A DNA stretch of 64,000 nucleotides from Neurospora crassa OR74A (GCF_000182925.2 NC_026502.1:1302001-1366000); one strand, 5' to 3'. Positions 25,900 through 38,699 are shown, counted from the stretch's first letter. A program made the numbers and translations. Notes: generated by a model not told the origin, from the sequence alone.

Positions 25900-27000
25900 T
25901 AAAAACTCTATCCCCCACCTCAAAATTAGGATTGCAGTAGTAATAATTAGCCTGCGTAGTCTACCTTTCCTACGCCTTATTAATCGCCCTTAATACTATC
26001 TCTCGGTACAATTGGATAATCCTTATAATCTCCTAAGCTTCTATTCGGTTTATTCGCTCCCTCGCCGGTAAACCCTTAAATTTAATATAATTCTACTAAT
26101 TAAATAATATTAGTATGGGATATCCTATAACTACCTCGTGAGGAGAAAAGCTATCTAGGCTTTTATATAGGAGCGTAGATTGTACTACGTCTAAGGCCGG
26201 TATAGCTATTAACTAATTATCCTAATTGTAGTTGACAAAGGGGCGAAGTCTTTAGTCTAAGTACTAGTTTATTACCTTAGCCTAGCCGGCTGTTTTTAAA
26301 TAGCCCGGGCTATTAAACTTGTATATAATACTTAGTAACCTTGCTAGTTCCTATATAAAATCGGAAATAAATTAGGGGCCTCTGTCGTTAATAATCTCGT
26401 TTAAATAGCCGAAGATACAATATAGCCCCTAGTATGCATCTCTACAGCTTAGCGAACCGTAATAGTATCCTTATACGGAATATACTATAATATTTTAAAG
26501 AAACGGTCTACTATTACAAATACATTATTATATCTATTCTTATCTATAGGTATAAATTTAAAATCTACTACCAAACTTCTCTATAACCGCCTATTATTTA
26601 TTAGTATAAAATGCAATTTTCCCGGTATTTTATCTCTCAGGTACTTAAACGCTTTTTAATCCTAATAATTGGCTATATATTTATCGACGTTAAACGTTAT
26701 AGCCGGCTATTAATATTATTTCTATATCAACCTTTTCGTTTTTACCTTTCCTAGATAAGTAATAAGTAATTAATTGTATATATCCCGGATTAGATAGGTA
26801 CAGCAATTCTCTTCTTTAAGCACTACTAATTTTCCTTTATAGCAAAATAATCTATTATCCAATATAAATGAAGTGCTTTCTTGTACCGCCTTTTCTTTAT
26901 ATTCTATTAATAAAGGTACTATTCGATTAAGTTACAATATCTTATCGATTAACACAGTACTGGATAACCTATTGAATATAGTAATTAGAGTTACTTTATA
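25900..27000 (-). pseudogene. Gypsy-2 integrase
   Basis: The minus strand shows an end-of-zinc-domain stretch NVDKYIANYQD near 26690-26650, followed by the core block DFKFIPIDKNRYNNVFVIVDRF near 26565-26495. This matches the start of the DDE core in Gypsy integrases, with the first Asp kept. Blocks further down are blurred by stops, and I could not place the second Asp and the Glu with certainty. The 700 bases between here and the polypurine tract hold interrupted frames with no recognised chromodomain. Confidence 0.8.
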
Positions 27001-27199
27001 GTATAGTTTACTAATATTCGCTATACTAGTTAAGAGAATAGTATATAGTTCAACCGTATCAGTATCTTTTTTATCCCTAGCAAATACTAAATATCCCTCA
27101 CTATCCGGTTTTAAGAAATGTAAGGTATACTAGTCCTCCTTCTTTACCTTAATAGTTTTCAAATCTTTTAATTTCCGGAATAACGCATCGGTAGCAATA

Positions 27200-28500
27200 T
27201 TCTCCTTCCCTAATCAGTAAATTATTCGGAACTAATATTCCAATAGGATCTCGGACTAACAAACTTATTAGCTATTAAATACCCTTTTCCCCCTAAAGAA
27301 CTCTAGCGCCTAGTAATCTATAATTACTGTAAATAGCTTTACCCCTTTTAACTCAAGTCTCTATTGCTCAATTACTCTAATAACCGCAAATAATTCTTTA
27401 TTATATATTAAGTAATTAAATTCCGCCGGTCCTATTATTTTAAAATAGAAGGCTACCGGATGCTATTCTCCATTAGATTATTTTTAATTTATAACACCCG
27501 CATACACACCGTCGGACGCATTAATTTCCAACTTAATTTCTAATTTATAATTGAAATAGGCTAATACCGGCGCCGCTAATAATAATTACTTCAATACCTA
27601 AAATACTTCTTCGTATCGCTTAGACTATTAGAATAGGTAATCCTTCTTAGTAAGATTAAATAGCGGTCGAATAATATAACTAAAGTCTTTAATAAATTTC
27701 CAATAAAAATTATAGAAGCTTAAGAAGGCTTAAACTCCCTTGACTATCGTTGGTTACTTCTAATTATCTATCGCGGCAATTTTTTCTAAATCTATTATAA
27801 TACTATTAATACCGATAATAAAGCCCAAGAACTTAATTCTCGTAATACTAAACTTACATTTCTTAATATCCGCTTGTAGACCGGCTTCCCGCAATCGGGT
27901 TAGAACTTTACGAACGTAATCCTCGTAATTTTAAGGGTTATTAGAGTAGATTAAAATATTATTAATATATACGCTATAAAAAATATTAAGGTAATCTACT
28001 AGGATATTATTAATAAACTATTAGAATAACGACGGCCCTCCTATTAAACCGAACGGTAGAACTTTATATTTATAGGACCCGTACTTAGTCCAGAAAATGG
28101 TCAGATCCTTATAATCCGGGTATATTTATATCCAGTAAAACGCTTATTTGATATTTATTTTTAAAAATATCTTTACCTACCCAATTCGAACTAGGGTCTC
28201 GTCGATCAGGGGTAGCGGGTACCTATCCTTCTTTAACAACGCATTCAATTTACAATAGTCGACGCAGAACTGTAAACCTCTATTAACTTTAGGGATAAAG
28301 AGTACGGGAGCCGCCTACGGAGTAGAGCTAGCTTTAATAAAACCTTTCTATAAATTCTCTATAATATATTTCTAATATTCTTCTAACTCCTCTAAAATTA
28401 TTTTAAATAATAAGTTATACCCTAAATCGCTAGGCGATTTTTCTTCTTCTATAAGGATTTAGTAATCTACCTTTTCTTTATAGATTAGAAAGGTATTTAA
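27200..28500 (-). pseudogene. Gypsy-2 reverse transcriptase and RNase H
   Basis: The minus-strand reading is very clear: [20 protein letters not shown] near 28310-28250, KYKVLPFGLIGGPSLFQQF near 28075-28020, VYINNILIYSNN near 27980-27940, KKCKFSITRIKFLGFIIG near 27870-27815, and the RNase H start LEINASDGVYAGVI near 27530-27490. The order and spacing are those of Ty3/Gypsy polymerases. The YIDD box reads YINN, so both catalytic Asp are Asn. RNase H keeps the first Asp in NASDG. Stops occur at several Gln and Trp positions. Confidence 0.9.
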
Positions 28501-29599
28501 ATTATACTTACTAAATATATCGATATAATTGTAGTATTAGTACAATAATCTTTCTAATATAAAAGTTCAGTACTCCTTATCGTCCAATAGCAATAGCTAG
28601 TCCTATAGGCTTTCGATTAGACTGTGAATTTTATAAAGACTTATAACTTCTACCTTCGCTCCCTACTAAAAATAATATTCAAAAATAACTACATTAATAA
28701 TAGCCATATCCTATAGTCTTTCTTTTACCCAGCCGAACATCTTCTTGAACCGGTAAGGGCCTTACTTATCCGTTAGAAGGTAGGCGGATTATTATTTATT
28801 TACATTTTCCATTCTACGTAAGGTCTACTCTATTTGAATAATTTCTACGTTGGAGGCGTATTCGTATTTAATCCCGTCGAATAAATCCTATTCTATTTAT
28901 TCGATTTGCAAAATTTCGGCACCCCTTATACAATATTTAGTAATATAAAATTCTTTTGGGCGCTAGTCCGGAGGAAGGAGACCGTCGTTAGGGGATACCA
29001 TCTTTCTTCGCTAGTTTAGCGAGACTGTAGCCAATATTTCTAATTCGGAAATACAATTCTACAATATTCGTTCTTCTAGGGAAGTATTTCGAAGATTAAA
29101 CTCTATTATTCCTTCCTCTATATAGGTTATTTCTTCGGCCCGAATCACCGCCGGCCCTCCTTTCATTTCCTCTATTACCTTCTCGAAGGCTACTATATCC
29201 TTCTCTTCCTAATAGACCTAGCGAACCTGGGATAGGGCGCCGTCAATTCGTCGTTTATTTTCTCGGGCTATTAGTACGTCTCAGCGGGCCACGTCCTCCT
29301 AGTAGTTCGAATAGCGTAGTAATTCGAATAACTTTATAATAAGGTTGTAAGTATTAGGGGAAGGGATTAAAGTATCGGAGAAGTATAATAATTGGTTATA
29401 GTAATTGGCTAGAACCCGGTAACGTTCTAACTATATACGTCCTACAATTATATTACAATTTAAATTAAGTAAGATAATTATCTACTTATTAAAAAACTTA
29501 TATCTTTAAATATATAAATATCCTTTAATTGCTTGGTTAATAACGTTGGGAGTTATTTATTTATATAGGGTAACGTATCCGGGCTCAAAATTCGTATAA

Positions 29600-29720
29600 G
29601 TTTCAAATTATAAACATTGTGGTTTCTTTACGAAAATATTATATATATTAAGGTAAGTATTGGCTCCTATATCGATTAAAGTTCTAGTAATAGAAATTGA
29701 CAATCTATTTTGTACTATAT
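29600..29720 (-). pseudogene. Gypsy-2 aspartic protease active-site segment
   Basis: The minus strand reads TRTLIDIGANTYLNI near 29690-29650. The retroelement protease motif is D-T/S-G-A preceded by hydrophobic residues. Here Thr reads Ile (ACA to ATA), so the triad is D-I-G-A and inactive. Its place between the gag knuckle and RT is as expected. Confidence 0.75.
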
Positions 29721-30029
29721 TATATTTAAATAGAAAAGAAGATCCTTTACCCAAATAATTATTTAATTAGAATATTAGTTCTAACCTACTCAAGGGCGGA
29801 ATTTCAATTATTTCTATTTTTTTTTTAATAATCAATACCTCTCTTAAGAAGGAGGCTACTTTCCTTAAGGTTATTAATTTTTTACTTTATCCTCGGGCTT
29901 AATATTATTAATATTTTCCCCGGATAACTCTTCTGAATCGGAATCGTCAATCATAATTCTATTGGGAATATCTAGCAATACAGCTATTATAGTATTGAAT
30001 TAAAATACTTTATACTTCTCGTAAGTTCG

Positions 30030-32900
30030 GTCGATTCAGAATTTCTTTAAGTATTCGATAATATAATAGCCTTCCTTTTTACAAATAAAACACTTACCTT
30101 CCACTTAAAGTCGGCGGTATTCTTCGGCACTTAATTTCTTATAGAAAAATAATAATCCTGGGAATTAATTATACAGTAGATGAGAGGCTATAGCCGCGGT
30201 CGTTTTAAATCCCAAATTATCGTATTATAATTTTCTAGAGAACGCGGGAAGGTTGTCCAACTGATGGCTCTCGTTAATAGACTAGATAATAGCGTAGTAG
30301 TCTTCGAAATTCTTTCCCGAATCGAAAAAAACGGCCGTGGTAGGGTCCCGCAGACGTTTAGGCAATTTACGTTTTAGGGTTAATTTCTAGTAGTAAGTAG
30401 GAATATATACTTATTTTACTAATTATACGAATTTAACCTTAAAGTCCTAAAATCGATCGCTGTCTTTTATAATTAGTTTTTCGAACTCTATATTAATTTT
30501 TTCCATAGTATTTTTGTCTAAGTAATTCTCTTTTAAGTAGTTTAATAGTTTATTAATAGTAATTAAGCGTAGTAGACTACTATTATATTCGTAGTAGACT
30601 ACTATTATATTCGTAGACGAACGGTAAAATAGTTTCTCCCGCCTTACCTCCTAAACGTTCTACTATTACATTAAATACGGCTCGCTCGGAAGCGAAGTAA
30701 TTAGTATTAATTTCTAATATACTATAAATTTGGAATAACTACATTTCGAAGGAAACCTTATCCTTACTTAGGTTTCTATAGAATAATAGAATATCTAGCA
30801 CCTTAGTAAACTTCTTACTTCGGTTACCGAAAGAGTAAAACAATTGTTCGGAATTAGGCTTCGGCGATATATTTAAAGAGGGGCGGAGGATAGCTTTATT
30901 TAATTGCTCATTGGAACGTTTATTGCTAGTATAATTTAACTAATCGGAATCCGAATTGTTATTAGGGGAACCCGGATTATTAATAGTAATTATTACCTTT
31001 TCTATTTTGCTTAAGATCCTATTATGGGTTTAAGAGGTATTCCGAATTTGGGTAGGATTGTAAATTTTATAGGGGGTTTTATTAATAGCTTCGGAAATTT
31101 CTTAGGCGGGGGAGATACGAACCTTATACTTCTTCTATAAGTCTTCTAACGTAGATTTAGCGAAATTATTAGTAAAGTTTTACTTAGTTTCTTTTTCAAT
31201 TAAAATTTAAATTGAGGGGTGATCCTTAATTACTAAGAACTTCTTAAGGAATTTATTATTCTTCTTTAGCTTAATAACCTTCTCTTTTATAGTCTATAGC
31301 TTTTCGCGAAAAATATCCATCGAAATATTAGCCGCTTTTTTTTCTTTGTATAATAGAATTAATTCAGTCTTTAAATTATTAATATTTTATTCGAATTCTA
31401 TAATTTAGGCCCGAAGTTCTTTAAAGCTAGTAGGAGCGGGAGAACCTTTAAATTTAGTACGAACGGTAATATTATTAAATTAAACTATTAAAGTATTAAT
31501 TTTACCTTTAAAGCGAACACTTTTTATTTAATTCATAGTTCTTTCGGTAGATAGTCTGTTTATATAGGCCCTAGCAGTTTTATTGATATGCAATTCGAAA
31601 TTGGCCGCCAATTCGGCTAAAGATTCGTCGTATAAAGTATAGTAACGTTTAACTTTTTCGTACTCCTTATATAATTCTTCTTCTAATTGACGGTACTCAA
31701 CCTCTATATTAGCAACGTACTTTTGCTAATTAATATTTCCTTAAGAGCCCTTCGAAGCTAAGTCTCGTTTATCTTTAACCCGAGCGATAGTAGTATTTTA
31801 TTTTCTAATCTTCTAAATAAAATATATAATAAAAGAATATATCTTGTAGACTATAGTATCCATATAGCCCATTATCTCTATAAGGTCGTTAATAGACGTA
31901 TAGAAGGTTTGGAGCAATAAGAAACGTACACGAATCTTGTTCTATATAGTAGCGGGGTTTTAATTAAATATATTAGTAAATTAGGTAGATATTATAATTC
32001 CTTTTAGGGAGTCTAAGGTAGTTAACTTCTAATTATCTTCTATAAAAGGTTAAAAATAAATATATCCAAATCTTTAATAATTAGTAAAGGCGTCGGCTAT
32101 ATAGTTTATTCGGTTAATAATGTTACCCATTAAATTATTAAAGGAGGGTACGAAGCGTTTACTACCTATCTTCAGTACAACGTTAGCCTAATATAAATCT
32201 CTTATTTTTTATAAAGTATATTAAACGAATTTTTTAAAATTAGGGCCCTTATTTATAACCAGGACTATCTTATTAAATTCGCGGGCATCTAACGATATTT
32301 ATTTAATAAATAAGCGGGTGGAGGGGATTTTATTTTTAATATTGCAAATAAATTCAATACTAAATCGTATCTTTCGGTATTTTAAAGGCTAGGCATTCTT
32401 TAACGGACCCTCCGTAGTAGTTTTAGCTTTAAATAGTAAAGGTCGGTTAAGGGTACCTTATTATATAGTAATACGGCTGTATAGGGTAAATAAGTCGTAA
32501 GTTGTAGAAGAGTTAGGGGAGGTACGATTTTAGTTATAATCGCTAATAGAGGGGGTAATCGGTAGTTGGTCTATTTAAGGTAGCTCTAAGTAGGCTACTA
32601 TTAGGGAAGGCATTTCGGCCTCTTCAATGTTAATATTAATCTTAATATAATTTAGGGTATAACTTTCTATCGTTAGGCTACTATTAGGCCAGCCGCTAAG
32701 GTTGGTCGTTATATTTAGTTTCGTTGCTCTCGAACGGGACTGTAATTGGTACAGATCTCGAAATAGTATATTTTTATATCGGGTTCTCGCTATAATAATC
32801 GTAACTTCGGGGTTCTATTGGGTTCTTGCGATTCAAGTAGTTGGTTATAGCGATTTTAAATGCTATTAGGTTCTTGTTGTTGCTAATTATAATTGTACAG
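30030..32900 (-). pseudogene. Gypsy-2 gag with CCHC knuckle
   Basis: Gag forms the particle around the element RNA. Near the 3' end of the gene, around 30105-30060, the minus strand reads CFICKKEGYYIIEY, a C-x2-C-x4-H-x4-C knuckle in which His and the last Cys have become Tyr. Upstream, long hydrophilic stretches near 31650-31350 have the look of a coiled region, consistent with capsid sequence. A 22-bp tandem duplication at 30569-30612 shifts the frame. Many stops are present. Confidence 0.7.
30569..30612. repeat. 22-bp direct tandem duplication in Gypsy-2 gag
   Basis: The unit GTAGTAGACTACTATTATAT plus TC occurs twice without a gap. The unit length is not a multiple of three, so the event shifts the gag frame. 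Both copies are identical, which suggests that the duplication happened after most of the RIP damage. Confidence 0.85.
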
Positions 32901-32965
32901 ACGATTTTAGGTATCGGTAGTTGGGTTTAGGATATTATAGTTACTGTCCCCGGTCGTATAATAGG

Positions 32966-32982
32966 TTTTAGCTTTAGTATTA
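32966..32982 (-). promoter_or_regulatory. Candidate Gypsy-2 primer-binding site
   Basis: The minus-strand sequence directly after the 5' LTR is TAATACTAAAGCTAAAA. This is where a tRNA primer would pair. RIP has probably changed several Gs to A, so I cannot name the tRNA. Position is the only support. Confidence 0.35.
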
Positions 32983-33225
32983 TGTGAGAGCGCACACAAT
33001 TACGAGAGTAGGCCAGTTTAAGATAGGTTGTAGTGTAATTCAAATACAATACTAGAGCTAAAGAAAGAAAGGAAGGAAGAAAAATACAAAGGTGAGCTGG
33101 CTGTACGAGGTTTTGTAGTGTGCGCGCGCCAAGCTCTCAGTCGTGTGGTCTGTACCGCGGCAGCGGCACGCAACTACGTGACCTGACTTGTGCCGTCTGG
33201 GTAGTCATGGTTCTGGGCCATGACA
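32983..33225 (-). repeat. Gypsy-2 5' LTR
   Basis: This LTR begins TGTCATGGCCCAG on the minus strand and ends with TCACA. The outer half (about 33080-33225) is nearly free of RIP changes, with CCATGACA intact. The inner part, near 32990-33060, is mutated relative to the other LTR. The damage pattern mirrors that of the 3' LTR. Confidence 0.95.
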
Positions 33226-33230
33226 TTAAT

Positions 33231-36028
33231 TTTTAACTATTCGACGGCCGAAGAAATAATAATATTTTTAATTAGTATAATCCTTTTATTACGCTTAGGT
33301 AGATAATTAATATAAATGTCTAATTATATACTAATATAAATATTATATTTAATTACATAGCTAAATACGTTTTGAAGGTTGAAAAATATATTAAATCTTA
33401 CAATAAAATTATAATAGAGATTATGCCTCAAATTACAGTTAAAAATTTAATTAAGTAATTTATAGTTAAATTTATAAATAAACTTATTATTGAAAGGGAT
33501 TAGTTAATTTAAGAAGTTTGCTACCTTCTTTTCAACCTTCCTCTTTATAAAAGTAGTTATATAGTAGTTATAGTAGATTACCACCTTCGAAATAACTAAG
33601 GTATTATTATTTATAATCCCGAGGGAGGAAGAGTAGTAATAATTGTAATTAAAGGTAATAATAATAAGGGTGGGGGTGGTGTTTATATTAATGTGGCTAA
33701 TAAAGTTCGGTAGATACAATTAATTTACTAGAAGTATATAAATTGGGAAGAATGCTATATTTAAATATCCTTCTTTAAATTTATTATTAAATTCAATTGT
33801 ACTAACTTATATTCTAAGCCTTTAATAGATTGTACTAAATAGAGGGTAATTAATTATTTCCCTATTTATAAGTATGAAGATAATTAGCAAGATTTTATTT
33901 GTATTAAATTTATACTGCATTATCCTTATTAGTATCCAGCTAATATTTATATTATTAATAGTATTTACCACAAATTATTGGAAGATATTTATTTAATTTA
34001 CTATAAATAATATATTGACGAACTAAATTACCCTAATAACTATTATAATAACCTACTTCATATTAAATTAGAAGAAGAGTTTAAACTATTAAATTAAGAA
34101 GAGGAATTAGATAAGCCTAATTAGGAAGAAATTATAAAGTAAATATTACATTCCCTACTAATTTAATTCTTAATTAATAATCTAATTATAGAAATAACCC
34201 TAACCGCTATATTAATCCTAACGACGACGATTTTAATAGCACGGTTCTTAACTGTTATAATATTAATTTTGATTATAATTAGTATAATAATTATATTAGG
34301 TTCTAAGAATTCCTTTTATTAATTGTAGATTATTAGAAGTCTCGTTACGATACCTTCAACCTTCCTAACCTAGAACCTATTATTTAATATATATATAATA
34401 CTTTAAATACCGAATAATAAATAGTATTCAACTAATTTATTAATTATTAATAAATAATACTCGACGGTTAAATTCTAGATTAATTACTTCTTTAAATTAA
34501 CGGCTATAGTGGTATTGGGAAATCTCACTTCATTCGATTACTATCTTACAAGTTTATTAAAATAGCATTTATATATAACTTTCTAACCCTTATTGTTTGT
34601 GCTACTCCTATTGGTGTTGCTGCTAATAATATTGATCGCTATACCCTCTATTCTCTTCTACAGCTTCCTTTTAGTATTGGAGGCTTAATTAATTTATAAG
34701 GCGCTAATTTAATTAGTATTTAAAATAAGTTGAAGCTTTATAAGTACTTTATTATTAACGAAAAGTTTATATTGGATATAAGAATTATATATTATATTAA
34801 CGCCCGCCTTCGTTAGGCTTTCATTAAAAACTAAAGGAAACGGTTCAATAGTACTAATATCCTTCTTTTTAATAATTTCTTCTAATTAGCGCTTATTAGA
34901 TAAAAGGCCTTATTCTACTAGGAACCCTTCAAATTCGCTAACGACCCCGATATTCTTCTTGAAGCGCTTGGGGAAGATAATGATCTAGACCGATTTTCTA
35001 ACGAGATTAAGGAATAAAAGAAGAAGTATTTAGAAAGTAAATTAAATTTAGTTTAATATAGTAGCCGAGCCTATTACTTTAATTTCGATTGGAGTATTAA
35101 ATTAAAGTAAATCCTTTATTAATAGGGCGCTAAGTAGGAAGACTTTCCTAAGGCTTTAGAAGGACTATATAATAATAACCCTACTATTTAAGATTAATAT
35201 ATATTAGCCAATGATATGAAATTTAAATCATCTATACCTAATTAAATTAAGTTCGATAATACTCTGCGAATTTATTTAGTTAATACTATAGTTAATGAAT
35301 ATAATTTGAGGTATTTAGAATAGTTCGAAAGCCTTACTTTTATTATTAAAGCTATTAATAAACCTAATAGTACTAAAGACATTAAGTATACCGATATTAG
35401 TAATTTATATAGTAAGTTTATTTACATTAAGGGTAATAGAATTATATTTACCGAGAATTTGTAGATTGAAGCTAGCTTTATTAATAGTTCAATTAGTATA
35501 ATTATTAATATTAGATAGAACAGCAATTAAATGTATAATATATAGTAAGTTATTTAATATTTATATACCTAATATTATTTTCTTTTTACTAACGTTATTT
35601 ATACTTATAGCCCCGAAGCTAGTAATCCCCCCTTTATTATTATAGTATATTTCGATTGCTACTAAGGATCCAATTGCTTTAAGGATTTAAATTACCCTAA
35701 TATCAAAGACCCAGAGTATATTATACTTATATTCCAGTTTATTCGAGAGTTTTTGAAAAGAGTTCGCACTTATAGGAGAACCCAATTCCCTTTAATTATT
35801 ATATATACCATTACTATATATAAAGTATAGGGTTAAATATTGGATAAGGTTATTTACAATATTTCGAAGAAGGACTTTACAATTGGGCTCTTATATATAG
35901 CTATCTCCCGTACGCGTACTATTAATAGCATTATATTTAACAAGAGCTTCGAGATTAATATTTTACGTGTAAGAAATACTAAGACTCACACGCACAGAGC
36001 TACGGATATAACTAAACGTATACTTTAG
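33231..36028 (+). pseudogene. Helitron RepHel C-terminal part: Rep remainder and PIF1-like helicase
   Basis: This part resumes after Gypsy-2. Around 33345-33570 the frame reads IFNYIAKYVLKVEKYIKSYN, then IMPQITVKNLIKQF and ERDQLIQEVCYLLFNLPLY, resembling the C-terminal part of Helitron Rep. The helicase follows: Walker A NGYSGIGKSHFI near 34500-34535 (G-x-G-K-S kept), CATPIGVAANNIDRYTLYSL near 34600-34655, a Walker B-like IINEKFIL near 34745-34765 (Asp to Asn), and the C-terminal motif of an open 62-codon stretch at 35840-36028 (LDKVIYNISKKDF, then YIAISRTRT). PIF1-type helicases unwind DNA in rolling-circle transposition. Stops at Gln positions break the frame. Confidence 0.85.
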
Positions 36029-36059
36029 TAGTTGCGTTCCAGCTACCTATTGCTACTAT

Positions 36060-36135
36060 ACTATATTTATAACCCGGGTAGTCCTCCAACTATAAACTGA
36101 AGGTTGTAACTACCTCCGGGACTGGGTAATATTAG
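36060..36135 (+). other. Probable Helitron 3' terminus with hairpin
   Basis: Just after the helicase stop, CCCGGGTAGT and ACTACCTCCGGG form an imperfect inverted repeat, with a nested CCAAC and GTTG pair. The sequence then reads GGGTAATATTAG followed by T near 36134. Helitrons end with a short hairpin followed by CTRR and insert before T. ATTAG could be a RIP-changed CTAG. The exact end is inferred. Confidence 0.45.
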
Positions 36136-36152
36136 TAATAATAATAATAATA

Positions 36153-36250
36153 GGGCTTCCCTCCCCGCACCCACCCCATTCCCTACATGTACCCTGTCCC
36201 ACCCGGAAAAGTGGGACTACAGTTGAATAACACCTAACATCGAAAATCCC
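36153..36250 (+). repeat. MULE-1 left TIR and conserved subterminal block
   Basis: The GC-rich end (core CCCCGCACCCACCCCATTCC) is inverted at 53300-53353. Inside it lies a block ending near 36280 that is shared with MULE-2 and MULE-3 (GTTTTTACC, CAAAATTTCGTCTTT), although their outermost bases differ. The transposase probably binds here. Confidence 0.85.
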
Positions 36251-36454
36251 GTTTTTACCTACAAAATTTCGTCTTTTTAATGTACGTAATATTTATTCTA
36301 ACTTAATTAAATTCTTTACTCCTTTTCACACAGTCAATCACACTACACATTTGCCGTTGTATATTAATAACTATATCTAAATTACTTTCACCATATATAA
36401 TTCTACTTAAATCGACTTAGTTTAATTACTTTTAATCGCTAACAATTAATTTAG

Positions 36455-38438
36455 ATGTTTATGCAACGTTGTTATTGTAATTCAAATACCTTATCGGTTA
36501 CCTTTACTAATAATAACTCCTTCGATTATAATATTAAATAGGAAGTGCCCGCTAACGACCCTATATTCAATTTCGCTCCCTAACCTTCGTCGGACTATAC
36601 CTACTTCGAAGTTATTAAAATGTACTATTGCTATCGTTTTAGTATTATAATATGATGTAGCTATAAATATAATAATTTACGAATATTAAAGATATACGGT
36701 AAACGGTAGAAGATAGTTATACGTTGTAACTATACTAAGTACCGAGAGTACTTTAATAATAACCTATATAAGAAGCGACGGACTATATTACGAAAGATTG
36801 TACGTAGTTGCCCCTTCCGTATAGTATTATTAAGTTTAAAGATTAATAATTATAAATAGATTATTAGAGTAATAGATTATATATATTATAGGTACCCTCC
36901 TTCTAAAGACCTTTCTGTATATATAATATTTCGAAGTAAAGGTACCAATATTGAGACGTACGAGGCTATTATAAATCTTCTTAACTAATAAGACTTATTA
37001 ATACGTTTAATCTATACTACCGTTCGCTAGCGCTATCCTAAATTCTATTTTACTTATAAAGACCTTAAGAATATATAATAAATATTATACGCTAATAATA
37101 AGGATAGCTATACTAATACCTAAGCCTTCGTTAAAAAGCTTATTAATAATAATAAATTAATTGGGTTCTAAAAATTAGAATTTAGTTATTATAAGGATGA
37201 AGAGGAGGAGGAGGAGGGTACTATACTATATTAAGCTCTCTAATTAACTTATACCTAATAGAGAATATAGTTACAATACCCCTTTACTCTTTTATTCAAT
37301 ACTATATATAAAACTAACCGTTACTATACCCCTTTAGTATAGGGTATAGTAATTACCCCTAAAAAGACCTCTATACTAGTTTTTTAAACGGTAATTAATA
37401 ATAAGAGGGAGGAAGGATTTATATAGCTAATTAAGAGAATTAAAGAGGCAATTAGAGAGCTAGGAATCCTACCGCTACAGGTTAGTATTATTAATAGAAA
37501 TTCCTAATTAATTAGTATAATTAACCGTATCTTCCTAAATGCCCAACGGTAGCGTTTTACATAGCATATCAATTGCAATATTATTAATTATTTTAAAAAG
37601 GATTGGATCCCTATAGCTACTAGTGATAGTATTACTACTAATAATAACACTACTAGTAGCGGAGACAAGAGTAATGATAAGGGGTTTAGCGGTAGAGAGT
37701 CTAGTAATAAGAGTTCTAGCTTATTATCGTTACAATCCTTCAAAAACGAAGCAACTACAATTAATTAGGGAAATATAAATAACCTCTAATAATTATACTA
37801 ACTACACTAGAAGGTTAGAATCATTAAGAGAACGTAGTCTAAGTTAGGGCCGCTACCTACCAAGGTCGCCAATACTAAATTAGTACTATTTTATTTATAA
37901 TAGTATATAATTTACGCCGCTTTTATACCGGACTTTAAGGCTGTTTAGTCTCTACTTTATCATTAATTTAAAGTATTATAGGAGTCTATTATTAAGTAAA
38001 TTAGATTAAACTTAATACCGTCTAAAATAGAGTAGGTAGGCTATTATATAAGGAACTACTTTCATTATAGCTAGCGTACTATATGGCTTAATAAATCTAA
38101 TAATAATTTATTAAAGTCTTTTAAATTCTCGGTTCGTAGCAGTTTTATTAAGCTCTACAACACTTACAACGCCTATATAATTAACTATTATTTATAATTT
38201 AAAGAGAAGATAAGTACTTCTACGTTACGTATACGAATTAGATAGGTTAGTAATAAATAGATAAGTACAATTCTATTAAAATTAATTACTTAAGGGTTAA
38301 ATTTACTTAAAAGATAGTACTACTAATTGAAAGTAAGCCTCCCTACCCCCAAATAACTATTCAATATAAATCTAGGACCTTACTTATATAATTTCCGTAC
38401 CTAATATAGCCTCCCTTATACCTACGAAATAGAGTTTA
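36455..38438 (+). pseudogene. MULE-1 transposase, 5' part
   Basis: A MULE transposase cuts at the TIRs by a DDE mechanism. The frame begins at ATG 36455 (MFMQRCYCNSNTLSV). Around 36610-36840 it reads MYYCYRFSIII and then KIVRSCPFRIVL, which matches the FAR1-like zinc-binding domain at the start of MULE-2. The DDE core lies around 37290-37600, in the order seen in MULE-2; the second Asp region reads IINRNS, so that Asp is Asn. The C-terminal SLPYTYEIE block (SWIM-type CxH, here Tyr and Tyr) lies at 38410-38430 and is cut by Copia-1. Stops are frequent. Confidence 0.8.
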
Positions 38439-38620
38439 TGTGAGACCATCGAGATCAAGCGGTTGGATACGATTGATTGAGTGTGTGCTATGGAGGAGAA
38501 AGAGGGAGACTGGCAAAGTCTGGAAGGCTAGATATAGTGCGGTCTGGGCAAGGTACAGAGTGGGGACTAGGCTATACCCAGTCCAGTCTCAGCCCAGTAA
38601 ATGCCCGGGACCCACCAACA
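38439..38620 (-). repeat. Copia-1 3' LTR
   Basis: It starts TGTTGGTGGG and ends GGTCTCACA on the minus strand. The minus-strand bases just before it are CCATGGGGGTG, a short purine-rich tract where plus-strand priming is expected. The 72-codon plus-strand open frame across this LTR is accidental, since the matching LTR at 44331 carries the same frame. Confidence 0.95.
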
Positions 38621-38699
38621 CACCCCCATGGACTGGAAGATTGCTAAAGAGAGTCTAAACCTCTATATACTATTTATATTGTAATATCTTTCATAGTAT

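Larger units (their letters stand above)
24918..33225 (-). mobile_element. Gypsy-2: complete Ty3/Gypsy LTR retrotransposon inside the Helitron
   Basis: Two 243-bp LTRs (24918-25160 and 32983-33225) with TG...CA ends bound an internal region of about 7.8 kb, and a TTAAT duplication flanks the whole. On the minus strand the order is gag with a CCHC knuckle, protease, RT, RNase H, integrase, then a purine tract beside the 3' LTR. This is the Ty3/Gypsy order. Interior frames are destroyed by RIP, while the outer halves of the LTRs are nearly unmutated. It is the most complete LTR element here. Confidence 0.95.
14135..36135 (+). mobile_element. Helitron (rolling-circle transposon), split by LINE B and Gypsy-2
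   Basis: Plus-strand pieces at 14135-16096, 23025-24912 and 33231-36028 join into one Helitron RepHel polyprotein: an N-terminal Cys-rich part, the Rep region and a PIF1-type helicase. The joins are exact. LINE B is flanked by AAAGTATAGGGGTTA (16097-16111 and 23010-23024), which encodes the internal KYRG stretch. Gypsy-2 is flanked by TTAAT (24913-24917 and 33226-33230). The 3' end is probably near 36130, after a hairpin-forming stretch. The 5' terminus was not found, because LINE A abuts at 14134. All parts are RIP-mutated. Confidence 0.8.

Noticed and set aside
38440-38658. 72-codon plus-strand frame MRPSRSSGWIRL, seen again at 44332-44550
   Set aside because: Both copies lie across Copia-1 LTRs. 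The similarity is explained by the LTR, and the ends differ where the flank begins.
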